A DNA stretch of 6,884 bases from Auritidibacter sp. Marseille-P8566 (GCA_943325595.2 CALPQA020000098.1:1-6884); one strand, 5' to 3'; positions 1 through 5,933 are shown, numbered from the stretch's first letter. Made by a program: numbers and translations. The notes: a model not told the origin generated them from the letters alone.

Positions 1-186
1 CTCAAAAAAATCATCAAAGAATTGGCCGAAAATCCTGCCATAACCGTTTTGGTTTCTAGTCACGATTTAGTACACACCGTCGAAGTTTGCGACCGAATTG
101 TAGCCCTAAACAAAGGCGAAATCGTCAAAGACATCCAAACTTCAACCGAAACTTTAAAGGAATTAGAAGCCTTTTTCGCAGTATAA
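1..186 (+). CDS. ABC transporter ATP-binding protein, C-terminal fragment
   Basis: This is the last 61 codons of a gene that begins before the window; it reads in frame from base 1 and ends with TAA at 184-186. The segment ITVLVSSHDL followed by VCDRIVALNKGEIV is the end of an ABC-type nucleotide-binding domain: a beta strand, the switch (H-loop) histidine in SSHD (His21 of the fragment), then the strand-turn reading 'RI..L..GEIV'. The Walker A, Walker B and signature motifs lie upstream and cannot be seen. The protein would energise import or export from the cytoplasmic face of the membrane. The substrate cannot be inferred, although the 'L.K.GEIV' style ending is common in exporter-type ATPases. 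The domain ends soon after the H-loop, with only a short tail, so no fused C-terminal domain is present. It is separated from the next gene by 277 bases holding a repeat, so it is probably a different transcription unit. Confidence 0.88.
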   Translation, partial: LKKIIKELAENPAITVLVSSHDLVHTVEVCDRIVALNKGEIVKDIQTSTETLKELEAFFAV

Positions 187-201
187 ATCCAGAGTATTAT
201 T

Positions 202-332
202 TGGGCGTGCCCGCGTTTACAACGGTATTGCAAAGTAGAAAGCTATAGGTAAACTCGGTCGGGTTTTCCACTACAAGTCCTCGCCACGCCAAAAAGCGAG
301 GCTGTGGGCTTTTCATTACACCCCCTCACGCA
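202..332. repeat. Structured intergenic repeat, REP/BIME-like, flavobacterial type
   Basis: This GC-richer block (about 130 bases) sits in an otherwise AT-rich gap. Its ends are complementary: GCGTG at 205-209 can pair with CACGC at 327-331. Inside are a small hairpin (CGTT 214-217 with AACG 221-224) and a strong central hairpin (CCTCGC 279-284 with GCGAGG 296-301). CCAC at 268-271 can pair with GTGG at 304-307, extending the central arm. Two copies of a 15-base module, GGG-Y-TTT-Y-CA-Y-TACA, flank the central hairpin as direct repeats (261-275 and 306-320, 12 of 15 identical). I find no reading frame of note. The edge words GGGCGTG and CCCTCACGC and the 'CGGTCGGG.TTTCC' core resemble a dispersed repeat I recall from intergenic regions of Flavobacterium; this is memory and was not searched. 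It may act as a terminator for the ABC gene or be a non-autonomous mobile repeat. Confidence 0.6.
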
Positions 333-417
333 AATCCTACAATAAAAACGATTTGTTGTCCAAAAAACGGTTGGAACCTTTTATAGTATCAAAAAGAAAT
401 GTATTTTTACGAGTTAT

Positions 418-433
418 ATACTAAAACTAGTAT
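418..433. repeat. Short inverted repeat upstream of sprE
   Basis: ATACTA (418-423) and TAGTAT (428-433) are perfect inverted copies separated by AAAC. A further TAGTAT occurs at 384-389. The dyad lies 30 bases before the TTG start of sprE, where an operator or leader hairpin could sit. In such AT-rich sequence a 6-base dyad can easily arise by chance. I found no convincing TAnnTTTG promoter element between 333 and 463, so the promoter of sprE remains unlocated. Confidence 0.2.
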
Positions 434-463
434 TTATAAGTTAAAGAATAAAACCGTTTTACA

Positions 464-3319
464 TTGAAAAACAACATCTTAAAATATTCGCTCACCCTAG
501 GATTCCTCCTTTTTTTGATAGCCTGTTCTACCAAAAGAAATAGCTTTGTATCCAGAAATATGCATGCCCTAAGCACAAAAGACAATATTTTGTATAATGG
601 TCAAATAGCCTTAGACAAAGGGATAATTGAACTTAAAGGAACTTATAAAGATAATTTTTGGGAAAATTTGCCAATCGAAAGAATGCAAGTCAACAAAGAC
701 GAATTGAAACCCGGAGAAACTAAAAATGCTAATTTTGAACGCGCCGAAACCAAAGCAACAAAAGCCATTCAAAAACACTCTATGAACATTGGCGGTTCCG
801 AAAAAAACCCACAAATGGACGAAGCCTATCTTTTGTTAGGTAAAACCAGATATTACGATCAACGTTTTATCCCCGCTTTGGAAGCATTCAATTATATTTT
901 ATACAAATCTCCTGACAGTGATAAAATTCACGAAGCAAGAATTTGGAGAGAAAAAACCAACATGCGGTTAGAAAATGATGCCTTGGCTCTCAAAAACATG
1001 CAGGCAATCTTAAAAGATATTAAACTAAAAAATCAAATTTTTGCGGATGCAAATGCCACAATTTCACAGGCATTTTTGAATTTAGGACAAAAAGATAGTG
1101 CGGTTGCAAAATTGAAAATAGCAACGCAATTCACCAAATCAAAAGAGGAAAAAGCAAGATACCGATTCATTTTGGCACAACTCTATGATGATTTGGGATA
1201 CAAAGACAGCGCTTTTGTGGCCTATCAATCGGTTATTGACATGAAAAGAAAATCGCCAAGACAATATGTAATTCATGCCCAAGCCAAACAAGCTCAACTT
1301 GCAGGATTTGAAAATTCGGACTCAATCACTTTTTCAAAAAAATTCAATAAGTTATTGAAAGACAGAGAAAACCGTCCTTTCCTTGACGTGCTTCACCATC
1401 AAATGGCATTGTATTTTGATAAAAACAAAAAATTTGAAACTGCCAAAATAGAATACAACAAATCCCTAAAACAAAAAACGTTAGACACTTATACGATAGC
1501 CTCCAATTATAGAAATCTGGCAACTATTTATTTCAATGCTGCCGATTATCAAACAGCAGGAAAATATTATGACAGTACTTTGGTGCAGTTAAATGTTCGC
1601 TCAAGAGAATATAAATTCATCAATAAAAAAAGACAAAATTTAGTTGATGTAATTAAATATGAAGGAATTGCCTTCAGAAATGACAGTATTTTAAACGTAT
1701 TAGGGTTGTCAAAATCATACCAAATAGCCTATTATGAAAAGTACATCATCAAACTAAAAAAGGAAGAGCAACGCAAAAAAGATTTAGCCGCCGCAGCTGC
1801 CAAAGAAAAAAATAAAGCAGACAGTAAAACAGATGCTTCTGGATTGGGAGGAATTGATTCAAAACCACCAACAGGTGCAGGTCAAAAATCAGAAATGATG
1901 CCACCGGGCGCTATGGAACCAGTTGGTAACGGCGGAAAAGAAAGTGATTTCTATTTCTACAATCCTAAAACAGTTGCCTACGGGAAATTGCAATTCAAGA
2001 AAATCTGGGGCGACCGACCGTTTAAAAACAATTGGCGTTTGTCAACCGATAAAACAAGCACAGAACTTGTGGATACGTCCAATAAAAAAGACAGTGTAAG
2101 TTCTACAATCAAAGAGAAAGACACAAATATTGAAGAAAAATATACCGCTGATTTCTATTTGAAAGACCTTCCGAAAGACCAAGTAGTAATTGACAGCATT
2201 GCCAAAGAACGTAATTTTGCTTACTTTCAATTGGGTTCGATTTACAAAGACAAGTTCAAAGAATACCAATTAGCAGCCAACAAATTAGAGCAACTTTTAA
2301 AAAACAACCCAGAAGAACGATTGGTGCTTCCATCGATGTATAATTTGTATAAAATACACGAAATTATAAACAGAGATAAAGCACTAGCGATGAAGGAAAG
2401 AATAATCAAAGAATTTCCAAATTCAAGATACGCACAAATTTTAAGCAACTCAAATCCTGAAATCGCAGGAATTGACTCGCCAGATGTAGCCTACAACAAA
2501 CTCTATAAACTTTATGAATCGGGAGACTACAGAACGGTAATTACAGAATTAGAAAAAGCAATTGATCAATTTACTGGAGAAGAATTGGTTTCAAAATTTG
2601 AGTTGCTAAAAGCAAATACTGTAGGGAAATTAAAAGGAATTATTGAATTTAAAAAAGCACTTAATTTTGTGGCTTTAAATTATCCAAACGCCGAAGAAGG
2701 CAAACAAGCGGAAGCATTTCTTAAAACCGATGCTCCAATATTAGAAGGATTTAAATTCTATGCAGAGGCAGCTAAAAGTTGGAAAATTATCTATAAAGTA
2801 GCGTACAATGATGATAAAAATAACAAAATTCTGATAGACAAAATCAATAAATTTATAGCTTCAAGACCTACTGATAAATTGACTTTTTCTAATGATATTT
2901 ATACTTTGGATGAAAATTTCATTGTAATTCACAACATTCCATCTGAATTGTATGCCAAAGGAATTGCTACAATTTTAAGCGATTATAAAGAATATAAAAT
3001 TCCACAAACAGCTATTGTGATTTCAAATTACAATTACAAAGTGGTCCAAATTAATAAGAATATAGAGCAGTATTTAGTTGCTCCTGCAGTAGCGCCATCG
3101 CCAATTCCAGCAACAGAAAAAGTGGTTCCAGTAACGGCTCCTGCAAAAGCAGTCTCACCAAATAACTTGGACGCACCAGATGATAATCCAACGGATATTG
3201 TTCCGCCAACAAACAAAATCCCATCACAAGCTCCTAACCAAATAGAAGAGGTAAATGCAGCATCAGTTATTGGTCAAGGAAGTCTAGAGCAAGACCAAAT
3301 GCTTAAACCAAAAAAATAA
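464..3319 (+). CDS. sprE: Type IX secretion/gliding motility TPR lipoprotein SprE (PorW)
   Basis: This is a 951-residue outer-membrane lipoprotein facing the periplasm. In the family, Porphyromonas PorW links the PorK/PorN ring to the Sov translocon, and Flavobacterium johnsoniae SprE is needed for gliding and type IX secretion. The N-terminus has a lysine, a hydrophobic stretch and the lipobox LIAC with Cys21. No acidic surface-export signal follows it (CSTKRNS), which fits a periplasmic location. Residues 42-52 carry LYNGQIALDKG. TPR-like helical pairs run through about 118-400 and 585-760, for example AYLLLGKTRYYD..FIPALEAF. A charged, Ala/Lys-rich linker at about 430-495 leads into a Phe/Tyr- and Trp-rich segment (497-526, FYFYNPK...IWGDRPFKNNW) that I take as family-specific. 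The tail (872-925) is Pro/Ala-rich. The start is TTG: an in-frame TAA at 449-451 excludes anything upstream, and the first ATG (codon 33) would remove the lipobox. Its stop shares one base with the bactofilin start. Confidence 0.92.
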   Translation: MKNNILKYSLTLGFLLFLIACSTKRNSFVSRNMHALSTKDNILYNGQIALDKGIIELKGTYKDNFWENLPIERMQVNKDELKPGETKNANFERAETKATKAIQKHSMNIGGSEKNPQMDEAYLLLGKTRYYDQRFIPALEAFNYILYKSPDSDKIHEARIWREKTNMRLENDALALKNMQAILKDIKLKNQIFADANATISQAFLNLGQKDSAVAKLKIATQFTKSKEEKARYRFILAQLYDDLGYKDSAFVAYQSVIDMKRKSPRQYVIHAQAKQAQLAGFENSDSITFSKKFNKLLKDRENRPFLDVLHHQMALYFDKNKKFETAKIEYNKSLKQKTLDTYTIASNYRNLATIYFNAADYQTAGKYYDSTLVQLNVRSREYKFINKKRQNLVDVIKYEGIAFRNDSILNVLGLSKSYQIAYYEKYIIKLKKEEQRKKDLAAAAAKEKNKADSKTDASGLGGIDSKPPTGAGQKSEMMPPGAMEPVGNGGKESDFYFYNPKTVAYGKLQFKKIWGDRPFKNNWRLSTDKTSTELVDTSNKKDSVSSTIKEKDTNIEEKYTADFYLKDLPKDQVVIDSIAKERNFAYFQLGSIYKDKFKEYQLAANKLEQLLKNNPEERLVLPSMYNLYKIHEIINRDKALAMKERIIKEFPNSRYAQILSNSNPEIAGIDSPDVAYNKLYKLYESGDYRTVITELEKAIDQFTGEELVSKFELLKANTVGKLKGIIEFKKALNFVALNYPNAEEGKQAEAFLKTDAPILEGFKFYAEAAKSWKIIYKVAYNDDKNNKILIDKINKFIASRPTDKLTFSNDIYTLDENFIVIHNIPSELYAKGIATILSDYKEYKIPQTAIVISNYNYKVVQINKNIEQYLVAPAVAPSPIPATEKVVPVTAPAKAVSPNNLDAPDDNPTDIVPPTNKIPSQAPNQIEEVNAASVIGQGSLEQDQMLKPKK

Positions 3320-3738
3320 TGAAAATGTTTGAAAAAAGTCCAAAATCATATACCGATCTTTTAGGTAAAACAAACCGAATTGTTGAAGGAACTACAATAA
3401 ATGGTGACATCAATTCGCCCGCCGATTTCAGGCTTGACGGGCACTTGATTGGCAATTTCCAGTCAAAAGGCAAAATTGTTATTGGGCCAGCAGGAAGCGT
3501 AAAAGGAGATATTATTTGTAAAAATGCTGATATCGAGGGTAAGTTTGAAGGAAAAATACAAGTGACAGAAATGCTGAATTTAAAATCAAAAGCGAGTATT
3601 CATGGGGAAGTAATTTGCGGAAAATTATCCGTTGAACCAGGAGCCGATTTTAGTGCAACTTGTGTAATGAAACCCAACACAAAAACCCCAATTTCAAATG
3701 ACGTCCAACAAAGACCCGAAGAAGCAAAACAATATTAA
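3319..3738 (+). CDS. Bactofilin (polymer-forming cytoskeletal protein)
   Basis: This 139-residue protein has the bactofilin pattern: a short N-terminal tail (MFEKSPKSYTDLLGK), then from about residue 20 to 115 a right-handed beta-helix core of regularly spaced Gly and hydrophobic residues (TTINGDI, FRLDGHLIGNF, GKIVIGPAGSVKGDI, NADIEGKFEGKI, SIHGEVICGKL), ending in a Pro/Gln-rich disordered tail. Bactofilins polymerise without nucleotide into filaments or patches, often at the inner face of the membrane, and act as scaffolds for cell shape, wall enzymes or motility. No transmembrane segment is present, so it is cytoplasmic. The ATG at 3319 overlaps the sprE stop (TAATG), implying translational coupling. 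A second ATG two codons on (3325) would give the family-typical MFEK start and is equally possible. Its last 41 bases also encode the start of atpZ. The family assignment is firm; the specific role is unknown. Confidence 0.92.
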   Translation: MKMFEKSPKSYTDLLGKTNRIVEGTTINGDINSPADFRLDGHLIGNFQSKGKIVIGPAGSVKGDIICKNADIEGKFEGKIQVTEMLNLKSKASIHGEVICGKLSVEPGADFSATCVMKPNTKTPISNDVQQRPEEAKQY

Positions 3739-3925
3739 GTGGCTCGCGCTTATTAATATCCCAATTCAAATGGGAATTATCGTTTTTTTATTTTCCTATT
3801 TAGGAAGTTGGCTCGACGAAAAATACCCGAATCCTAATAAAATTTATGTAAAAATACTTGTATTAGTGGGCGTTGCAATTGCTTTTTACAATATCAATAG
3901 GCAATTGAAAGACATTAATAAATAG
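3698..3925 (+). CDS. atpZ: AtpZ/AtpI-family ATP synthase accessory membrane protein
   Basis: This 75-residue protein has a lysine-rich cytoplasmic start and two predicted membrane helices (about 14-36 and 50-66), joined by the conserved loop GSWLDEKYPNPN (36-47). The two-helix plan and G-x-x-LD-x-x-x-x-P loop are typical of AtpZ. In alkaliphilic Bacillus, AtpZ and AtpI form a Mg2+/Ca2+ transporter serving the ATP synthase, and AtpI aids c-ring assembly; by analogy this protein is an Fo accessory. The position upstream of atpB supports this. The ATG at 3698 lies 41 bases inside the bactofilin gene in another frame. It is the only ATG before the first helix (the next, codon 25, would cut the helix), so the overlap appears real unless a non-standard start is used. 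There is no Shine-Dalgarno sequence, so translation may depend on ribosomes arriving through the bactofilin message. Confidence 0.85.
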   Translation: MTSNKDPKKQNNIKWLALINIPIQMGIIVFLFSYLGSWLDEKYPNPNKIYVKILVLVGVAIAFYNINRQLKDINK

Positions 3926-3937
3926 TTTCAAATTGAA

Positions 3938-4336
3938 ATGAAAATAAAAAAATTCCAACCTATTTATGAAGTTCTAATAGTTTCATTACTTCTATTTATG
4001 GCGCATAAACTCTTTTTTTATTGGAATGAAAACAATCCAAAATATCAAAATTTCTACTTTTCATTAGAAACAATTTATGGATTTTTCTCTTTTAGTTCCA
4101 TAATCATTGTCTCCATTTTACTTTTCGTAAAAAATAAAAGTAAAGACAATGTTGGAAATACCTTCATGTTGATTACATGTTTAAAAACGGGAATTTCTTT
4201 TGCCTTATTAAACCCAATTTTAAATTCAGGAAACCAAAATGTCGGAATTGAGAAAATTAATTTTTTTGTGATTTTTGCCTTATTTTTAGCATTAGAAACG
4301 GTTGTAACCGCTAGGATTTTAAATAATAATCAGTAA
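3938..4336 (+). CDS. Four-helix membrane protein, possible divergent AtpI
   Basis: This 132-residue protein has about four predicted membrane helices (10-28, 45-64, 74-94 and 105-125). Size, helix number and place between atpZ and atpB match AtpI, which is about 120-130 residues with four helices and usually precedes atpB. The third and fourth helices (CLKTGISFALLNPIL and FFVIFALFLALETVVTARIL) loosely recall AtpI, including the lysine at the start of helix 3, but I see no diagnostic motif. I believe Bacteroidota proteins of this kind are annotated as a domain of unknown function (perhaps DUF6168), which I cannot confirm. The sequence is very rich in Phe, Ile and Lys, and appears fast-evolving beside its neighbours. 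The start at 3938 lies 12 bases after the atpZ stop with no plausible alternative, so it is probably co-transcribed with atpZ. Gene reality is near certain; function is inferred from context only. Confidence 0.8.
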   Translation: MKIKKFQPIYEVLIVSLLLFMAHKLFFYWNENNPKYQNFYFSLETIYGFFSFSSIIIVSILLFVKNKSKDNVGNTFMLITCLKTGISFALLNPILNSGNQNVGIEKINFFVIFALFLALETVVTARILNNNQ

Positions 4337-4382
4337 AGGAGTTTTGAATCACACTTTTCGCCAAAAAAAATTATTAAAATTC

Positions 4383-4411
4383 TTTAATTATTAAGAAATA
4401 ATGTACCTTTG
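4383..4411 (+). promoter_or_regulatory. Promoter of atpB, Bacteroidota sigma-A type
   Basis: TACCTTTG at 4404-4411 matches the Bacteroidota -7 consensus TAnnTTTG exactly. The expected -33 position holds only a degenerate TTT (4383-4385), 18 bases upstream, inside an AT-rich run. Transcription would begin at roughly 4415-4418, leaving an untranslated leader of about 40 bases before the ATG at 4455. This places the main promoter of the atpBEFH group after the accessory genes. It also shows that the ATG at 4401, which overlaps the element, cannot be on the transcript made from it. A weak dyad (TTCTT 4380-4384 with AAGAA 4393-4397) lies in the spacer. Confidence 0.7.
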
Positions 4412-4454
4412 CACCCAATTTCAGAAACGTAATAAATTAAGATATTTAACTGTT

Positions 4455-5585
4455 ATGGTGATTTCAAACAAACCACTTAGATTTATAATAGCCACTTTAG
4501 TAGTGTGTCTTCCTTTGATTAGTTTTGCAAATTCTGTTCAGGATACAGCAAAAGTAAAAACAGAAGCAGCTCTTGAGGTAGCAGGGGAAGCACATTCAGA
4601 ACCAACAGATGTAAAATCTAAAATTAAAGAGTTTATCAACCATCACTTATTAGATGCTCACGATTTTACTTTTTCTGCAAATGAAGAAACAGGAGAACAT
4701 TATGGTTTTTCACTACCAATTATTATTTGGGATGGCGGTTTACAAGTTTTTTCGTCTTCAAAATTCAATCACGGAGAAGCAGTAGCAGAAAGTAATGGAA
4801 ACTATTATGTATTGCACCACGAAAAAATATACAAAACGGATGCAAAAGGAACTTTAACCGAAGAGCACGGTCACCCAACAAATGTTACTCCGCTAGATTT
4901 TTCAATTACAAAAAGCGTTGTTGGTATTTTAGCCATGGCGTTATTAATGTTCGTTTTATTTACAGGTTTGGCTAAATCTTATGCCAAAAATAATGCAATT
5001 GCAACTGGAGCAGGACGTTTCTTTGAGCCACTTGTTTTGTACGTAAGAGACGAAATAGCAATTCCAAACATTGGTGAGAAAAATTATAAAAAATACATGA
5101 GCTATTTGCTTACGATCTTTTTCTTTATTTTCTTCCTTAATATATTAGGATTAACACCACTTGGATTTAATGTTACGGGAAATATAACAATTACACTATC
5201 TTTAGCATTGTTAACGTATTTGATTACAACCTTTACAGCAAATAAAAATTATTGGTCACACATGCTTTGGATGCCTGGAGTACCTGTAATTTTAAGACCT
5301 GTTTTGGCAGTAATTGAATTGTTAGGAACAGTCATTAAGCCCTTTTCGTTGATGATTCGTTTGTATGCAAATATGATGGCAGGTCACGTTGTGCTTATGA
5401 GTATTATTGGATTGATGTTTATTTTTAAAAGTTGGATTGGTAGTTCATTATCATTCGTATTGGCTTTCAGTCTTTCAATTTTAGAAATTTTGGTAGCTTT
5501 CTTACAGGCTTATATTTTTACAATGTTAACATCATTGTATTTTGGAGCAGGTAATGAAGAGCACCACCATGAAGAGGCACATTAA
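4455..5585 (+). CDS. atpB: ATP synthase Fo subunit a (AtpB), with signal peptide
   Basis: Subunit a of the F-type ATP synthase is the stator half-channel protein that passes protons to and from the c-ring. The protein has 376 residues from the ATG at 4455. Residues 1-25 are a typical cleavable signal peptide (Lys6, Arg9, hydrophobic core, probable cleavage after ISFA). A periplasmic region follows: FINHHLLD (60-67) matches the HHL segment near the start of the E. coli protein, and an extra, His-containing stretch fills about 70-145. Membrane helices begin near 153, 212, 241, 276, 313 and 340. The essential arginine is Arg302 in IRLYANMMAGH, and Asn306 and Gln351 are conserved. His311 and Glu344 occupy the E. 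coli Glu219 and His245 places in exchanged form. The C-terminus is His/Glu-rich. An in-frame ATG at 4401 is rejected because it lies in the promoter and would bury the signal peptide. Confidence 0.96.
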   Translation: MVISNKPLRFIIATLVVCLPLISFANSVQDTAKVKTEAALEVAGEAHSEPTDVKSKIKEFINHHLLDAHDFTFSANEETGEHYGFSLPIIIWDGGLQVFSSSKFNHGEAVAESNGNYYVLHHEKIYKTDAKGTLTEEHGHPTNVTPLDFSITKSVVGILAMALLMFVLFTGLAKSYAKNNAIATGAGRFFEPLVLYVRDEIAIPNIGEKNYKKYMSYLLTIFFFIFFLNILGLTPLGFNVTGNITITLSLALLTYLITTFTANKNYWSHMLWMPGVPVILRPVLAVIELLGTVIKPFSLMIRLYANMMAGHVVLMSIIGLMFIFKSWIGSSLSFVLAFSLSILEILVAFLQAYIFTMLTSLYFGAGNEEHHHEEAH

Positions 5586-5679
5586 AAAGTTTAATCGCTT
5601 TTTATTTAATCATTTAACCGAATAAATAAAACATCGAATAAACCCTAAAAAAGAATGTTTAATTTTTAATATATATATT

Positions 5680-5871
5680 ATGCAAATTCCAGAAATTGTT
5701 GGAGCAGGATTAATTGTAATCGGAGCAGGTTTAGGTATTGGTAAAATTGGTGGTTCAGCAATGGACGCTATTGCACGTCAACCAGAAGCTTCAGGAAAAA
5801 TCCAAACAGCTATGATTATCGCAGCTGCACTTATTGAAGGTATTGGTTTCGCAGCTTTATTCGCGAAATAA
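5680..5871 (+). CDS. atpE: ATP synthase Fo subunit c (AtpE)
   Basis: This is the rotor ring proteolipid, with two membrane helices and only 63 residues. Helix 1 carries the glycine ladder (GAGLIVIGAGLGIGKIGG, 8-25) needed for tight ring packing, the polar loop is ARQPEASGK (32-40), and helix 2 has the proton-binding carboxylate Glu53 in LIEGIGF. The protein is compact: compared with E. coli it lacks about eight N-terminal residues and ends only ten residues after the carboxylate. Aligned on ARQPEA with the Na+-type Ilyobacter protein, the sodium-ligand positions are Ile20 instead of Gln and Gly54 instead of Ser, so the ring should be proton-driven. The start is preceded by 22 bases of pure A/T and no Shine-Dalgarno sequence. 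A strong hairpin with a T-tract follows the gene, suggesting extra c-subunit message compared with atpF. Confidence 0.97.
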   Translation: MQIPEIVGAGLIVIGAGLGIGKIGGSAMDAIARQPEASGKIQTAMIIAAALIEGIGFAALFAK

Positions 5872-5875
5872 GACT

Positions 5876-5918
5876 AAAAAAGCAATAGTTGCAACGGTTG
5901 GTTGTAACTATTGTTTTT
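5876..5918 (+). terminator. Intercistronic hairpin with T-tract between atpE and atpF
   Basis: The arms CAATAGTTGCAAC (5883-5895) and GTTGTAACTATTG (5901-5913) pair over 13 bases with one G-U wobble around the five-base loop GGTTG. The left arm is preceded by an A-run and the right arm followed by TTTTT (5914-5918), so the stem can extend to about 17-18 pairs. This is the form of an intrinsic terminator, and it starts five bases after the atpE stop. Because atpF and atpH follow on the same strand with no clear promoter between, it is best read as a partial terminator or an mRNA 3' stabiliser that raises c-subunit output. Confidence 0.75.
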
Positions 5919-5933
5919 AAATTAAAACATTAC

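Noticed and set aside
202..332. CRISPR repeat, attC site or riboswitch as explanation of the structured intergenic block
   Set aside because: There is one copy with no spacer pattern, no integrase or cassette nearby, and no resemblance to a riboswitch aptamer I know. A REP-like repeat fits better.
402..409. TATTTTTA as a -7 element for sprE
   Set aside because: It lacks the final G and has no TTG at suitable spacing (the nearest, 371-373, is 28 bases away).
541..548. TAGCTTTG, a perfect match to the TAnnTTTG promoter element within sprE
   Set aside because: It lies inside the coding sequence just after the lipobox, and the nearest upstream TTG is 23 bases away, outside the usual spacing. 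An 8-base pattern with two free positions occurs by chance.
611..814. Minus-strand reading frames inside sprE (also at 2042-2269, 2242-2448 and 3034-3216)
   Set aside because: They are short, overlap a clearly coding plus-strand gene and encode low-complexity products without motifs.
4334..4394. AAAGGAG followed by TTG (4344) opening a 16-codon frame
   Set aside because: The purine run resembles a Shine-Dalgarno site but is only about three bases from the TTG. The peptide has no features and runs into the promoter region, and this phylum rarely uses such sites.
5584..5603. AAAAAG...CTTTTT hairpin overlapping the atpB stop
   Set aside because: The stem is six bases, five of them A-T, with an eight-base loop. 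It is too weak to call a terminator.
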